Of a DNA stretch of 64,000 nucleotides, positions 25,176 to 38,500 are shown in pieces. The notes under the pieces are model-generated. The model saw only the letters and a list, made by a program, of their open reading frames with translations, ran no database searches and was not told where the DNA came from. Both the position numbers and the translations under genes were made by a program. The stretch covers positions 7,295,213 to 7,359,212 of the forward strand of contig NC_063264.1 in NCBI RefSeq assembly GCF_019578655.1, written 5' to 3'. Every line of letters begins with the position of its first letter. Within the stretch, counting starts at the first letter, position 1. This stretch comes from Ricinus communis. Its lineage: Eukaryota; Streptophyta; Magnoliopsida; Malpighiales; Euphorbiaceae.

Positions 25176-26237
25176 CTTCGTGGTGGTCTTACGAGTCACT
25201 GCGGAATTTGGTATTTATAAGATGCAGGGAGAGGTGGGTGGGGTATTGCCGTGTTTCGGATGACAGTGGAATCACGCGCGGAAATGAAGCGGGGGTTGTC
25301 GATTTGTTATTAATGAGTGAATCTTACACTGTGTAGAATGTGATGTCGTGTAGTGAGAGTTCAGAGTTTGACCACATGTTGCTAATATTTGGAACTCTTA
25401 GGTCATCTGATTGTTCTTTCAGAGGCGTTATCCAAAATAAATACACCTTGAACCCCCATTTACTTTTCCAAACCCCTGGTTGCTTACACTCAACCGGGTT
25501 GGACCTGTTTAAGGACTATTTCCGTAATTTATCAAAATACTAAAATTCATAAATTTAATTTTAAATTATCAAAAAATAAAACAGATATTATTTTTATTAT
25601 TAAATTTGTTACGCTACAAAGGTCGAGGACCAAATTAAATTAATTTAATTTTTTTAATTGTATTTTCAAAACATAATAACATTTTAGGTAACAAGTAAAA
25701 TATTGAAGACGGTTTATATATTATACAAAAAAAATTAAAAAGGAAATAGTATAAAATCAGAGATAAATAGTAAATGGTCTAAGAAATATAAGTTATAACT
25801 GTTAAGTGATAGAATATGTAATTCGAAAAACTATGAAGAATCCATGAAATGGAGATGTCCAAATTACTACTATAGACAATTAAAAGATTGATTCATGACA
25901 ATCTGAACCATAAAAAAGTTGGAAGCATCCCCCTCTAGATCAACAGCTTTAGCTATTGAATATTCTTTAATTACAAATTAACTTAAACATTAAATAGCCA
26001 TAGACAAAAAAATAATAATAACAAGAATAATAGAAATACTAAGCCTCTTTATCCCTCTTCCATGCCATTCTCCTTTGTAACAAACCCTTAACCAGATGAT
26101 GCTAATTCACATCATAATTAATAGTAAGACAATGAGTCATCTGCCTTTGACACCTGATTAGCCAATAATCATAGACGCAATTAGAAGAATTGCAAATAAC
26201 AATGGATATAAATCAAAAGAAAGTTGCACGGTTTAAT
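25176..26237. other. RTL2 promoter region and spacer to NOT9, no gene seen
   Basis: On the minus strand, a TATA-like 'ttataaatacc' (reverse complement of 25209-25219) lies about 35-45 bp upstream of the RTL2 ATG, so the 5'UTR would be very short or the box is fortuitous. The remainder is AT-rich and non-coding; the last part is probably NOT9 3'UTR. Confidence 0.35.
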
Positions 26238-29200
26238 CTAGTTCACCAGCATATGCTCAAATGCTGCCCCAGCCGGAAGCCCTGGAACTCGACTCACTCC
26301 AACATTGTGAAGCAATTGCTGCAGCCATCGCCTTGTTGTCGGATCCTCCTGGAACCATTAGGAAAGATCACAAAATTACGAACCTTAAAAAGAAACTAGA
26401 TTAAGCATGAACAGTGATGTTTTCCCCCTTCAACATCATGAAAAGGTAAACAATCATTATACACACAAATTGGTTATCATTAATGTCAATTAAACAATCA
26501 TGAATAGGAAAAGTATTATTGATACTAGAATTAAACTGATGTTAACACACTCCTCATTCCAAAGGAACTCCAGGTTCGAAAACAATCACCTGCCTAAAAC
26601 ATGAAATCAACTGCCCCTAGGATCAAATTTACTTGAACATAGAGATAATCTCTGAACCATAATTAACAGTTAAGAACTTCCTCAATTGAGTTACCAGTTA
26701 TTGTTCCAAATTTGCAACCAATAAACTCTAGTAAATCAGAGTCAGTAGATACAAAAATTCATGCAGTAGCTGCAGCACATAAACTTGTCCCCTTATTATG
26801 TGGAGTTATTAACAATATAAAAAAGAGCTTGCACCATCTAGCAAAAGAATCATCGAAGACCCCACAAGAATACCCAAGTCCATTTGACTGCCCTAACAAC
26901 CAACAGTTTTCCTTTCGCAAAGGACCATGTTTTACTTTTTGACATCACAAATTGCACAAACCATACTTACCCGAAGGCAACTACTGAAGGTGTTATCTCT
27001 TAGCATGTCTGGCAAGCAACTTCTTAATGCGTCACAAGCCCTGCAATGCAAAGACCACAGGACATGCACAATGTAAACATGAACCACATATTGTGAAGAA
27101 AAAAATAAACAAGTTAAAGAAAGGAGAATAAGAGGAAGGGCAGCATGCTTCTTGGAGCAACTAATAATTATGCAATGTACCTAGGATTATCTGACAGTCT
27201 AAGATAACATCGAATAATATGTTTTAGCAACCGAGATGAGGGTTGTTCAGCAAGTGCAGCAACCATGTTGCCCAAAACTCTACCAACAGCAAAAAACCGT
27301 TCTGCTGTGGTGCAAATATAATCCAAGCCAACATCATCCAACAAAATCTTTTGCACTATAAATGTCGCAACCTGGCATCAGGAAAATCTTTTGCTAAAGT
27401 AATTGAAGTAGACTAACAGCAGCAAAAACCAAAACAATATCCATGGAGAGCATACACAAGAAAATTTATCAGGAAGATTGATATTAGCAATCTCACGATC
27501 GCTGCCAGAAGCAGTAACTATGTGGAACAACAATCCCATTATTATCATTCTAAAAGGAGGTCTTCAGATAAGAGTCATCTTATACACAGAAATATTAAGC
27601 TACATTTGGTATAGTTAACTTCCATAAGATCTACATCTTCAAAGACAACATGCTTTAGGAGACAATACTTTTAAGTGAAATCTTCTTCTAGAACAGCCTC
27701 TTTACCACCATCTAAGTAATTTACTGAAATTCTAAGCTCAGAAGAGATAATACAAGAAAACGATTTTGGACATTCTAAAAGAGAATCACAATCTTCTCTC
27801 CACTAATTAGAAAAAACTCTTAAGGTATTGAATTGAAGAAATTTCAAATTTAACAGTGTTCTTCCAATGACTGGAAAATAATAAAACTTAAAGAACCAAA
27901 TTGAATTAAATTCATTACAAAAACATGCTGGAATTTTATTAAAAGAACAATGCATTTTCAAAAGGAATAAATAGTACAACAATATATAGCAGTCTAGCTA
28001 TTTGGGTGAAAAGAAAGTGAACTCAACACTCAACTGTTTTCGATAATTCACTGCCCATCTCCATGGTACGCAGACACAATGGAATTATTTCAGTTGAGAG
28101 AAGGAAACTAATAACCTCAGTGTCATCAACCTGTAAAGGGAAATAGAACCAAATTTTCAAATATCAAGTGGAGATCAAAGCAGGTAAACTGAGTAATGTC
28201 TTCTTTAGTGTGGATAAATGCAAGTATATTTGTCCCAAATGCAAAACATCTTGTTTTTAACAACATAAGATATCTTAATACTGCATTCTTTTAAAACTGA
28301 ATAAAAAGGAACATTTATAAATAAAACATGAACTTCAGCAACTGAAGAACGCCAAGGATAAGTACCTTCACCAGGGCACCAATGACACCTAAACTGGTAA
28401 GTCTCAAGTACTCAAAAGGCCTTGACTTGCTAGTTGTATTAAGGAAAGGGTAAAGATACAAAGGTATATGAGCTGCAAAGGCAAAAGTCAATTGCAAGAG
28501 TAATGAATATTGTATTGATCAACCTATATCATTGCCTGGAGCTTGTGAGAAATTTTCTTTCCCATGAACAAGAAGATACAAGTAAGAAAAGAAATGAAAG
28601 GTCTGAAAAGTTATGCTGCAGAGTGAATGAACAAGATACCATTGAGGAACAACATCCTTGTGTCTGGATGAGAGGCTACACACTGTAAGACATTGTAATT
28701 AATACAAACATTAGAAATGTCTTCAAACCGAAGAAAGAAATACAAAAACATAAAGCAACTCAGAAGACTTTAGTTCATTCTGAAACATTTTAGGTAGTGA
28801 CCTTCAATGCACGAAAGCAAAACAAGCAGGTATCATGTAATAAGAAATAGGAGGCTTGTCTGTTCATCTAGTTACATATACAAGCATTTTTTTGGGCTCC
28901 ACATAAACTAAACCTTTTCATCCAGTTACAAGGAAAGTAAATTGAGTAAACTGGGAAGCATCTTCCTTTTCAAAACAAGAAATTCAACAATATCATAGAA
29001 TAGTAAGTTGATAAACTAGCTCTAGCTTTTCCACCTTCCGCGAGACATGTAAATTGTGGATCATCCAAATAGTTCTATCTAGTCTTCGAAGTTCTAACAG
29101 AATCACCAGGAACATTTAGACAACTCAGATTAACACTTATGATGTATAATTATGTGAAGCACCAGGCATATTTATCATGAAATTTAACTGAGAAACCAGA

Positions 29201-31463
29201 GCATTCTAATCTTTGACAGAAAGTATTAACCACCTGAACATAATATATATTTGTAGAAGATAGAAGAGCTACATAATCTTATTTTTAAATTTGTTAATGG
29301 AAAATGTATTATGTATGACAACATATGCATAGGGCAACTTCCAACTTCAAATATATACAATATGATAGTTCTAAAAACTATAAAAGGATAGTAGATAAGG
29401 AAATATTTCACCTGAAGAAGTGCAAGAGCATTGCAAACTCGATTTGATTGTGCAGGAGAAAGGTTTGGTGGTGATAAAACAGGGTATATAGAGACTATCT
29501 CCTGCAAGTAAAAAAAAATATGCGAATATTATGGGAATACAGATGAAGAAACTGATAGTTAAGAAGTTCAATAATATACAATCCCAACAAAAAATATTGC
29601 CAGCACACTCAGCCTCTTAACCACCAACTAAAAGTTGCCTATGGGGAGCACACAGTCATATCTCATACGTACAATTAACAACCCAAAAAACTAATTCAAG
29701 AAATCTAACAAAATATAAGAATTACAGCATTTTCACCCAACTATAAGTGCTATCTTCATCTTCCAGTCAGGCATGTTGGACAGAAATCATTTTGTAACAA
29801 CAGTGCAATGTTTTTTGCTTAGCAACAAAACCACATAAGCCAATAGGCAACTAGACAAGAAGATGGCTGACTTTATTTCAAATGTCAAAGAAGTGCGTAA
29901 ACCAAAGAAAACAATGTTAATACCAACTTCATTAGCATACCTGTAAAAGTGCAGCAATAGTACCAAATGAATTCCACAACAATGGAGCCAAATCTTGAAA
30001 TAATTCTCTCTTCTAAAAAATAAAAACAAAAAAAACACAAGTTTATTAGGCATACCTGTATGAGTGCAGCAATAGTACCAAAAGAATTCCACACGAAAGG
30101 TGCCAAATCTTGAAATAATTCCTTGTTCTAAAAAATGAAACCAAAAGGCAGATTCCAGTTTATAATTAAAGCACACAAATGCTCAGTAGCTAATTGCATC
30201 CACTTAAAGAACAGAACATTGGAAAAAAATTTACAAATTACGATTGTCTAATCCATTTATTGTAGAAGTCTAATACTCGACCACGATTCTATTAGTTGTT
30301 TGTAATAATAATAAGAAGAAAACTTCATATGAATTCATGCTTGGGCCTTTTCATGTGTATAAAATTAGCCAAACAAAGGCATGACAAATAGAACTAGTGA
30401 TAGCATAAGCCTAAGCATTACAGAAACTCAAATATGATTGCAGTCACTTCTGATTTAAGAATAAAAGTTACATACTTCTTGCAAAATCAAAACCAAAAGA
30501 AAAATGGCAAGTCCTTTTTGTTTATAAAAAGGTTATACCATGTGAACAAATCTATACAAGCAAACCTCTAGACCTACCCTCTCATTGAGCCATATATTCC
30601 ACCAATCTTCGATATTACATCTTCCAGAGGCGATTAAACTGAGTTTTGACTGAAATTCTACATATGTTGATACTTATGATATTAATACTCTAAAATTAAA
30701 ATTGATTCCTATACAAATGAAAGACTTATGAGACATTGGATAAAACTTGTGAGGATATCAAATATGTTGCCTGTATTTCTTTCAGAATGTTCAATCTTCT
30801 ATAATGAGTAGCAGCGCCTAGATGATGATTGTGATCTAGTATCACTATCAAATGCTACCGGAAACTCTCCAATCAAACCAAAGCTATTTAATTAATTGAA
30901 AAAAAAAAAGACACCTACACCATTATCAGTTTCCAAGACTAACATAAGACCAACTACGTAAAAGAATCCACAATGTAACTGGCCAAATTTATCACCGCCA
31001 ACAAATTTCACATTAACAAACGCAATGGGAAATTAACTAATTTGTTAAATGAAACCAAACTAATATAGTTTTCCTTAGATATTAATCTCTTTTTAGGTAT
31101 AAATAAGAGTAAAAAAAAATCCAAACGATCAAACAATTTTCTGTTTTTGCAATTGCTAAACATAGCGTAATTAGCCTTCACAGCTCCATTTACATACGAA
31201 AAAAGAAAAAGAAAAAAACGACTCAAAAAGTACAACAAGCGACACAATTAAAAGGAGTGATAAAAAGTGGTTTTAAATTATACCTTAGAGAGCTCAAGAA
31301 GAGCGTTTTCTCGAAGATCAGGATTACTTAGGTCAAGCACCAAATGCTCTGCGGACGCCATCTTCCGGTCCTTATTAGCCGGAGCCCCAGCTGCGGTCGG
31401 AGTCGACGCGCTTGGCCCGCCGAACTGTGCGTTCATCGACAAAGATTGAGGCAGATTAGCCAT
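26238..31463 (-). CDS. NOT9: CCR4-NOT complex subunit 9 (NOT9 / CAF40 / RCD1-like), 9 exons with a duplicated exon 2
   Basis: NOT9 is the armadillo-repeat subunit of the CCR4-NOT deadenylase that binds the NOT1 scaffold and tryptophan-bearing partners in mRNA decay and translational repression. Minus-strand exons: 31463-31284, 30127-30056 (2A) or 30012-29941 (2B), 29501-29412, 28682-28640, 28472-28366, 28130-28035, 27371-27181, 27040-26971, 26348-26238. With one exon 2 the frame is open for 319 aa. Family motifs in order: '[14 protein letters not shown]', '[10 protein letters not shown]', '[12 protein letters not shown]', 'CVASHPDTR', '[11 protein letters not shown]', '[19 protein letters not shown]', '[13 protein letters not shown]', '[13 protein letters not shown]', '[18 protein letters not shown]'. 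The N-terminal Ala/Pro/Gly-rich leader is typical of plants. The ATG at 31463 is the first in frame; an upstream frame extension begins with TTG. Confidence 0.95.
29941..30012 (-). CDS. NOT9: NOT9 alternative exon 2B
   Basis: 72 nt, phase 0 at both ends, acceptor 'ttttttag|aaga', donor 'acag|gtatgc'. Encodes [12 protein letters not shown] then [12 protein letters not shown], the form closest to the conserved eukaryotic sequence. It is separated from exon 2A by only 43 nt (30013-30055), which is likely too short for the two to be spliced to each other. Inclusion of both would keep the frame but repeat 24 residues within one armadillo helix pair. Confidence 0.9.
30056..30127 (-). CDS. NOT9: NOT9 alternative exon 2A
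   Basis: 72 nt, phase 0 at both ends, acceptor 'ttttttag|aaca', donor 'acag|gtatgc'. Encodes [12 protein letters not shown] then [12 protein letters not shown]. It differs from exon 2B by N/K, K/R, F/L, V/L and I/L, and by about four synonymous changes. It is the more diverged of the two relative to animal NOT9, which has leucine-rich residues at these sites. Confidence 0.9.
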
Positions 31464-32523
31464 TCTCAAAATTTTTCCTTCCCTTCTCTTTCAGTTTCTC
31501 GGAGTTCCTTTCTTTCTATAATAATAAACTGTTTGATTTTATTTATTTTCGGTCTGTTTTATAATCCAAAACCATGAGAGATTCGAGTTTCAAGCAAAGG
31601 TTTCAGTTTTGGTTTTGTTTGTAGAATGGACACGTGCTTTACATGCGCGTGGGAGTTTTTGTCTTTGTGTCAAACCACGATTTAAAAATTATTATTTATT
31701 ACTTTTAACTAAAATTTTCAATTTTCTTTCCTTTTTTTTTTTTTACTAAAAGTTAGCTTAAGTTATTATCTTTATCAGTTATGGTTACTATTAAAACCAG
31801 ATTACCTTAATGTGTTATTTTGTTATTTATCTTTATAAACTGTGATGAATATTAAAATTAAATTTGTTATTATATCTATAGAATATGAAAAATATCAAAA
31901 TTATATTATGTTAATCTGATTCTCATTTTGTTTTGAGTAAGCTAATCATCAATAAAAATAAATATTTATCTTAATATTTTGGAAAGAAAGATATAAAGAT
32001 GCATTAATCTTTATCATCACAAGTAAAGTTGCCAAGCCAGAGTTCTGACTTAAAATCTTTCACCTAAAATGCTGCATTATTTTGAAGTCACGCCACCTAG
32101 TCTTATACATTATTTTTTCTCCATTCCCTCACCATGATTACAGTCATTTATATGTCTCCAACAGAAAGAGATAGGTGAAGATGAGTGAAGGGAAAACTCC
32201 ATTGGCTGATGAGTGAGTGAAGAAGATTTCTGTCTCAGATACCTTGAACCTGCCAATTCTTCAAGTATCACAGGCAATATTCACCAACCAGCAACTGCTA
32301 GTATTTTAGATTTGCAAAGATGATCAAAGATTCCAGAGTCTTGAGCATATTGACAAGGATGGTTCTTCCCGGTTTCACGAAACTTGCCTTCAAAGAGGGA
32401 CATCTTCCCTTTGAAATGATATAACACCCATGTAAGCTCAGCATGACCGATAGGCATTGGTTTTCATCTTTATGAGAGTCTGCCTTGCCGGTGTTTACGA
32501 GGAAGAGAAGTGTCAAAAAGGGT
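31464..32523. other. NOT9 promoter/5'UTR and BE1 3' flank, no other gene
   Basis: The first 150 bp upstream of the NOT9 ATG are pyrimidine-rich on the minus-strand template side and likely 5'UTR. The region from about 31700 to 32000 is AT-rich. The part close to 32523 should hold the BE1 3'UTR, since BE1 is read toward decreasing coordinates. No open frame is convincing. Confidence 0.4.
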
Positions 32524-35500
32524 TTATATTCGTAATATGCGAGTTAATTTGTAAACCTGCACATTGGAAAAAAAAAAGAATGAAATTGTTCAAACGTCAA
32601 AATTCATATGAACAATGTGAATTTTGAATTAAGAAAACAAGCAATAGTGGAATCGTTGTAAGTTGGACATAATTGAAAATAAAGTTTGCCTTCTAGTCCT
32701 AATGGTTCTGGGTGCAACACAAATTCTTTCGACTGAAAATACAGTACAGATAGCATTCATGGTGCAAAGGCGCTACCACTGAATTAGTTAACCACAAAGG
32801 CCGAATAGATGTTCACTGATGAAGGAACAAGTTTATGAATTAAATTTGGTGAGACAGCATACTTTAAGGAGAATATTTTCCAGTTTCCAAAATTTTTTCA
32901 GTTTTAGGAGAAGCAGCATTGGTTCAGAAGTATATGTATCTTTAAGCTAGCAATCTACTTAATGATCAAGAAGAACTTACCAGGTGAAAGCCATTGCTTG
33001 CATTTTAATACTAATGATAGAAATCTTATTAAAATGTTAACAATTTGGCCCAATGTTTCTGGTTAATGTTGGTTGGTTTTAATTAACCATGATTATGTTT
33101 GCAACAAACTTAGTTCATTACCATCATTTGGCATTTTTCCAAGTCCTAAAGAATGGTGGGTATAGCAGAAGGACATCAGACATATAGTTTATGTAACCGA
33201 TCTAGATAGATGGCCACTCCACAGAAACATGGAAATAATAGCTGAAGTAATCAATAACCAACCTGGGCAGTCCTACTAGGCAGGGGCACTTCCAAGCAAT
33301 TTCGAAGGCCATCAACTCTGCACAGACAGAAAGGTGAGATGAGATCCACGTAAAAGTTAAACAAGAAATAAAAACATATGATGCAGATAATAATTCTATA
33401 TGAGGAAAGATGCTACCTTTTGCTCATGGTTCTTTGAAGATACTGGTCAACCTTTATAAGCCCCTGACCTCCATACTTCTTCTCATCAGTATTTAGAATG
33501 ATCTGTACATCATTAAGAGCTGTTAATGCAACTGCAGGATGTCTGAAAGGAGGATAAGCCATACTAGGAACAGTGATTTTAAACACAAGTGTATTTTATA
33601 GGCTTAAGCTGACACACAGAGAATTGTGCACATAAGCTTCTACTGAACCAAGATGCTCTACACTGCTTCCTAAGAGCAGCGTGTCTACCGATTTCACCAC
33701 AGCGGCTTGCTCAAAATCATAATAATCAATTTTCTTTTGATCGTCGAGCTCACCTTATATTGCCATTAAATACATCATAAAATGGCATCAAACTATGACT
33801 TACTTGATACTCTCCTGCGTCTTCTACGCCTACACTGTATCTTTTGTATGCATTGGTTGGATGAAAGTTGAATATAAAGAGAAGAGGACCTCTCATGTAG
33901 GATATTACCTGAACAGAAAAGAGGTGCCTATTTTTAGTGGCAATACTACTAGGCATGGAAAACTAATGTGATAGCAAAAATAAAGTGAGAATTTAAGTGA
34001 CCTCCAAACTAATCATGTAACCAGAAATATAGCTAACACATTCACAACCATTTCACATTCAGAAAGAGAGAGATGCCCCATCCATATGATGTTTCTAAAA
34101 CATACTATTGAACAATTTGAGAAGTGCTTCTGCAAAAAAAGAAAGGGTTTAAAAAGATGCAAGTCCACAGAAGGTGTAAGATACATGTTTCAAAAAGCAT
34201 ATACCCTTACTTCATCCATTCCTAAATAATAAATTTTGAGCAGAAGGGCCACTGCAGTGTTTGGATTGTATGTAATTCAACTGGGTTTAAAATCCATATG
34301 AATACCCAAAGTCCCAAAAGCTTTTTAATTAAAGCAGAAAGGCCAGAGTAGCTTTTTTTTTTTGATCTGTTATGTACCTGGTTTAGACAACTAAAATCTA
34401 TATGAATAACAACCTCCCACCCCCAAATCTACATGTGGCTGCCTCTGAATGCAGAAAAGAAAAAGAAAAACACAACTTCCGTACCATGTTAGCATCATTC
34501 ACATGGTGAATGTTTGGCAAACTTCTTGAAAGCAGCTTTTGATTTTCATCCAAATTCATTAGATCCTGGAATACAGGAGGAAAAAGTTAATTCACTACCA
34601 AAGCAATCACAGATTTGTGATCAATTGCCAAAAGAAAAGAATGGTTCATGAAAATTACACTAGATCGCTTCAAGATTAGAAAATGCATAGTGCAAAAACA
34701 ATTAGGAAATATCACCTTCCAAGTAGCATTTATATGTTGATTGTGAATATATTGCACCAATTATGTCTACAATTATAGTGATAATTAAATTGCATAACAT
34801 TTCCATAATTTTCCAGAAACGATGCAATTTCCAAGTCACTTCCGACACAATTAGACTCAGATACTAATGCATATATATCATGTGTCAATAATATGAGCAT
34901 AAAGTTATAAAATAAACCTTATCAAAGGAGAATAAATGGCGATGTACATCTTCATTTTCCAGCAGATCCCAACAACGATTAGCAAGTGAATATGAGAAGT
35001 TGTTGCTTGCCATTGGGAACTCCACCCTCTAACATGAGAAGATTATTAACTTTAACAAATAATAAACTGCATTATATCAAAGCTACAGAAACCCTACCTT
35101 AACCATACAAAAAAACATTTGAAAAGACAATACATGGAAAAATAAAGAACCTCACCTTGGGATGCCCAAATTCATTGCCCATAAAATTGAGGTAAGCAAA
35201 ACCACCAATTGTGAAGGTAATCATTCTGATCATCTAGCTCAAGATGAAAGAAAATAGTTCAGAAAGCAAAGAAATAGAAATAAGGAATGGAGATATTTTT
35301 TTAAAAAAGAAATGATGAATTAGATTTTCCATGCAACTTGACTACATTTTTGCTATTGGGAGAGAGAGCACTCATGAAAGATATGAAAAGAAAATTCATG
35401 GAAGTTGATCAAGGGAAAACCCTATCAGTAACATGCAAAAATGATTTACTCTACTCTTCAAATTCAGAGTAAGAATAAGGGCAACTTATATTTCAGAAGT

Positions 35501-38500
35501 GCATCAAGAAAGTGACTAAATCAGAGCAAAAGAAATAAAGAACAAATTATGCATACTTTGTGCAGTCCACATCCCCTTAGCAATGGTTCTTTTGAGGCAG
35601 GCGTATGGTCCTTAAATTCACCAAACATCACTTCTGCAAATGATTGCCCTCCAGAGATAGACTAGCATGGAAAATGTAATGGTGGAAAGAGTCATTAAGT
35701 AAACACATAAAGTAAAGTCATGTATAATAGTTTTTACTATTTTAGAGCAAAACTTTTAATTACTAGAAAGAGACTCAAGTGGACAATTACTTGATTGTGA
35801 TTTTCAGCATATAAAAGCATCTTATCTGCATTTTGTTTGTTGCCCATTAATGTGCTGACAATCTACAGTGTAGAAGTAAGTTCATCAATATATGAATATT
35901 ACCATAGAAAAATATTTTATGATAATCAAATAAGGAACTGGTTGGTAAGGAATTTATACACAGAAACAAAATCCCATCTGATGGAGGATCTGTGATAATC
36001 AACAATACAACCTTGCTCATGCTCCATTCACTGTCTGGAATATTTTTGAGAAAAGAGGACCACATCTCTGATGCAGAAACATTGACATAATAGTCAAATC
36101 CCAAACCCCCCTGTGAAGTTGGATCACAGAGTCCAGGATAATATGTTGCCTGAGCACCAAAAGAAACAACTTTATTAAAACCCTCATATTGTATTTTGCT
36201 AAACGACTACAAAGGCATTGAGGAGTACTTGCAATAAACAATTTTTGGGTCATTATAAGCTCAGAGAAAAATAGGTAAAAAGTACAGCCATAATTAATAG
36301 GATGGTGATGCAACACTTCGTCTGGGTTAGTTACTGAAGTTCCATAGGTTATGGAATTAGCTCCCCCATGTGGAATCGCGACCCTTTGTCCCAGCCATTG
36401 TAGCATGTGTATACATGGTACAGAATTCAACTAGATGCAAAATCTAACTAGGCTTAGCTATAAGAACTCTTTAGGGCAACGACACCCTATTCAGTGCAAT
36501 AAACACATATTTACCCATCTCACAATGATGAAAAGAAATTGTGCAATCATGAAACAAGCAAACAAGTGATATGGCTAAAGACACATTATTCAAACACACA
36601 TTGAATGAACCGCATCACCTAATTGGACCCTGTCAAAGTCGAAAGTAAATTCCTAATGCCAGCTATCAATTTAGAGAAGCATACACCTATCTAACTGGAC
36701 AATCTATTTTTGAAAACTGTAGTATCTGTAATGGTTGAAGGTTGAAAAACATAGACTGATTGTTACTGCATGGCTACTGCTTTTAGGTGTTGACTGCATT
36801 ATGCAATCATATTACTAAAAGATATGCGCTATCAAATTTAGCATGATAAGTTCATTTACAAGGAAATAAAGGAATAGGATAGTAAAGAGTGATATATGGG
36901 CTTGAGTAGAACTCATTCCCAAAAGCTAACTCCAAGGAAGAGAGTGCCCAATCCACATATATATACCATAACAGCCCAGTAACTAAGCGATGTGGGATAG
37001 ATACAACTTCTAACACCCTCCCTCATGCTTAGCGTGATATGCAAACGGACTGAGTCCAAACCCACCATCGCAAACAAAAGGCAGCTCTAATATCATAATA
37101 AATGGGCTTGGGTAAAACTCATTCCCAAAAGCTAGCTCAAAGGAAGAGGATGCCCAGTCTATATATATACACTATAACAACCCAATAACTAAGCGATGTG
37201 GGGATAGATACAACTTCTAACACCCTCCCTCATGCTTAGTGTGGCATGCAAGCGGGATGGATCCAAATCCACCATCGCAGACAAAAGGCAGCTCTGATAC
37301 CATGATAAATAGGCTTGGGTAGAACTCATTTCCAAAAGCTAGCTCAAAGAAAAGCGGTGCCCAATCCACATATACACACCACAATAGCCCAGTAACTAAG
37401 CGATGTGGGATAGATACAACTTCTAACACCCTTCTTCACGCTTAGCGTGACATGCAAACGGGCTGTGTCCAAACCCACAATTGCAGACAAAAGGCGGCTC
37501 TGGTGCCATGATAAATGGGCTTGGGTAGAACTCATTCCCAAAAGCTAGCTCAAAGGAAGAGGGCGCCCGATCCACATATATGCACTATAACAACCCAGTA
37601 ACTAAGTGATGTGGGATAGATACAACTTCTAATAGGTAGAGCTCATTCCCAAAAGCTAGCTCAAAGGAAGAGGGTGCACAATCCACTTATATACACTATA
37701 ACAGCCTAGTAACCAAGCGATGTAGGATAAATACAACTTGTAACAAAGAGAAATATGAAAAATATAGTTACTTACATCTTCAGCAATTGTTATTATATTA
37801 GGATGAATAGTATGTAATAACTCATTGGCCAATATGAGATACAATAATGCATCCCTGTCGACATATTGATTACAGTACCTGCAATCAAAGAGAAAAACTT
37901 TCAAATTAGTTCTCTAGCCACAATCATTTTTGTGCAGTGCATAAAAAATTGAGGAAAACTGTTAGATTGAATGCTGTACTAAAAGTAGCATCAAGCCATA
38001 GCAATGGATGCTAATGAGCAACCAAAGAAGCCTACAAAGACTCTGTTTTGGTAGTGTTGCAAAAAGGCCCTTTTCCCCCTAATATTAGTTGCTCTTTCTA
38101 TGCATACCACTAAGCCAAGGCCAAGATGCCATATTACTTTTAGCTTCCAACTAAATACGCTATAGCACTGCTTTAAGCACTTGATAAATATTATTCAACC
38201 ATTCTAGAAAATCATATGCTAAGGGCATGACTCATATTTAGAGAGGATTCCAACATTGAAGCTCCAGGTAAAGTTTAAACCTAGAGAGTATGGCTCATGT
38301 GTTGAGAGTGTGGCTCATGTTTAGAGAGGTTCAACACTTAAAGCTCCAGGTAAGGCTATGGTATAGTTTCCATTATGGTGGGTAAGGGGAAGGGCAGTGG
38401 TGATGACATAGTTTTCACAGTAAGAATATTGGTGGCTTTGCAAACATAGCATTCTTGTCAAATTGGGTATAATTATATCTTTTTTTTGTTAATCCTCACT

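Noticed and set aside
25176..25199. N-terminal extension of the RTL2-like protein
   Set aside because: The upstream in-frame codon is GTG; the first ATG is at 25175 and matches the start of the conserved domain.
29787..30176. 129-codon minus-strand frame spanning both NOT9 exon 2 copies
   Set aside because: It reads the duplicated exons in the wrong frame; the conserved NOT9 peptides lie in another frame bounded by splice sites.
33502..33535. Upstream acceptor for BE1 exon 19 ('cctgcag|ttgc')
   Set aside because: From phase 0 this gives an early stop; the acceptor 'gtacag|atc' keeps the frame and the conserved 'LNTDE..YGGQG' peptide.
36890..37745. CRISPR-like array of regular repeats
   Set aside because: The repeats are TRIM LTRs with PBS and PPT and a target duplication, in a plant nuclear intron.
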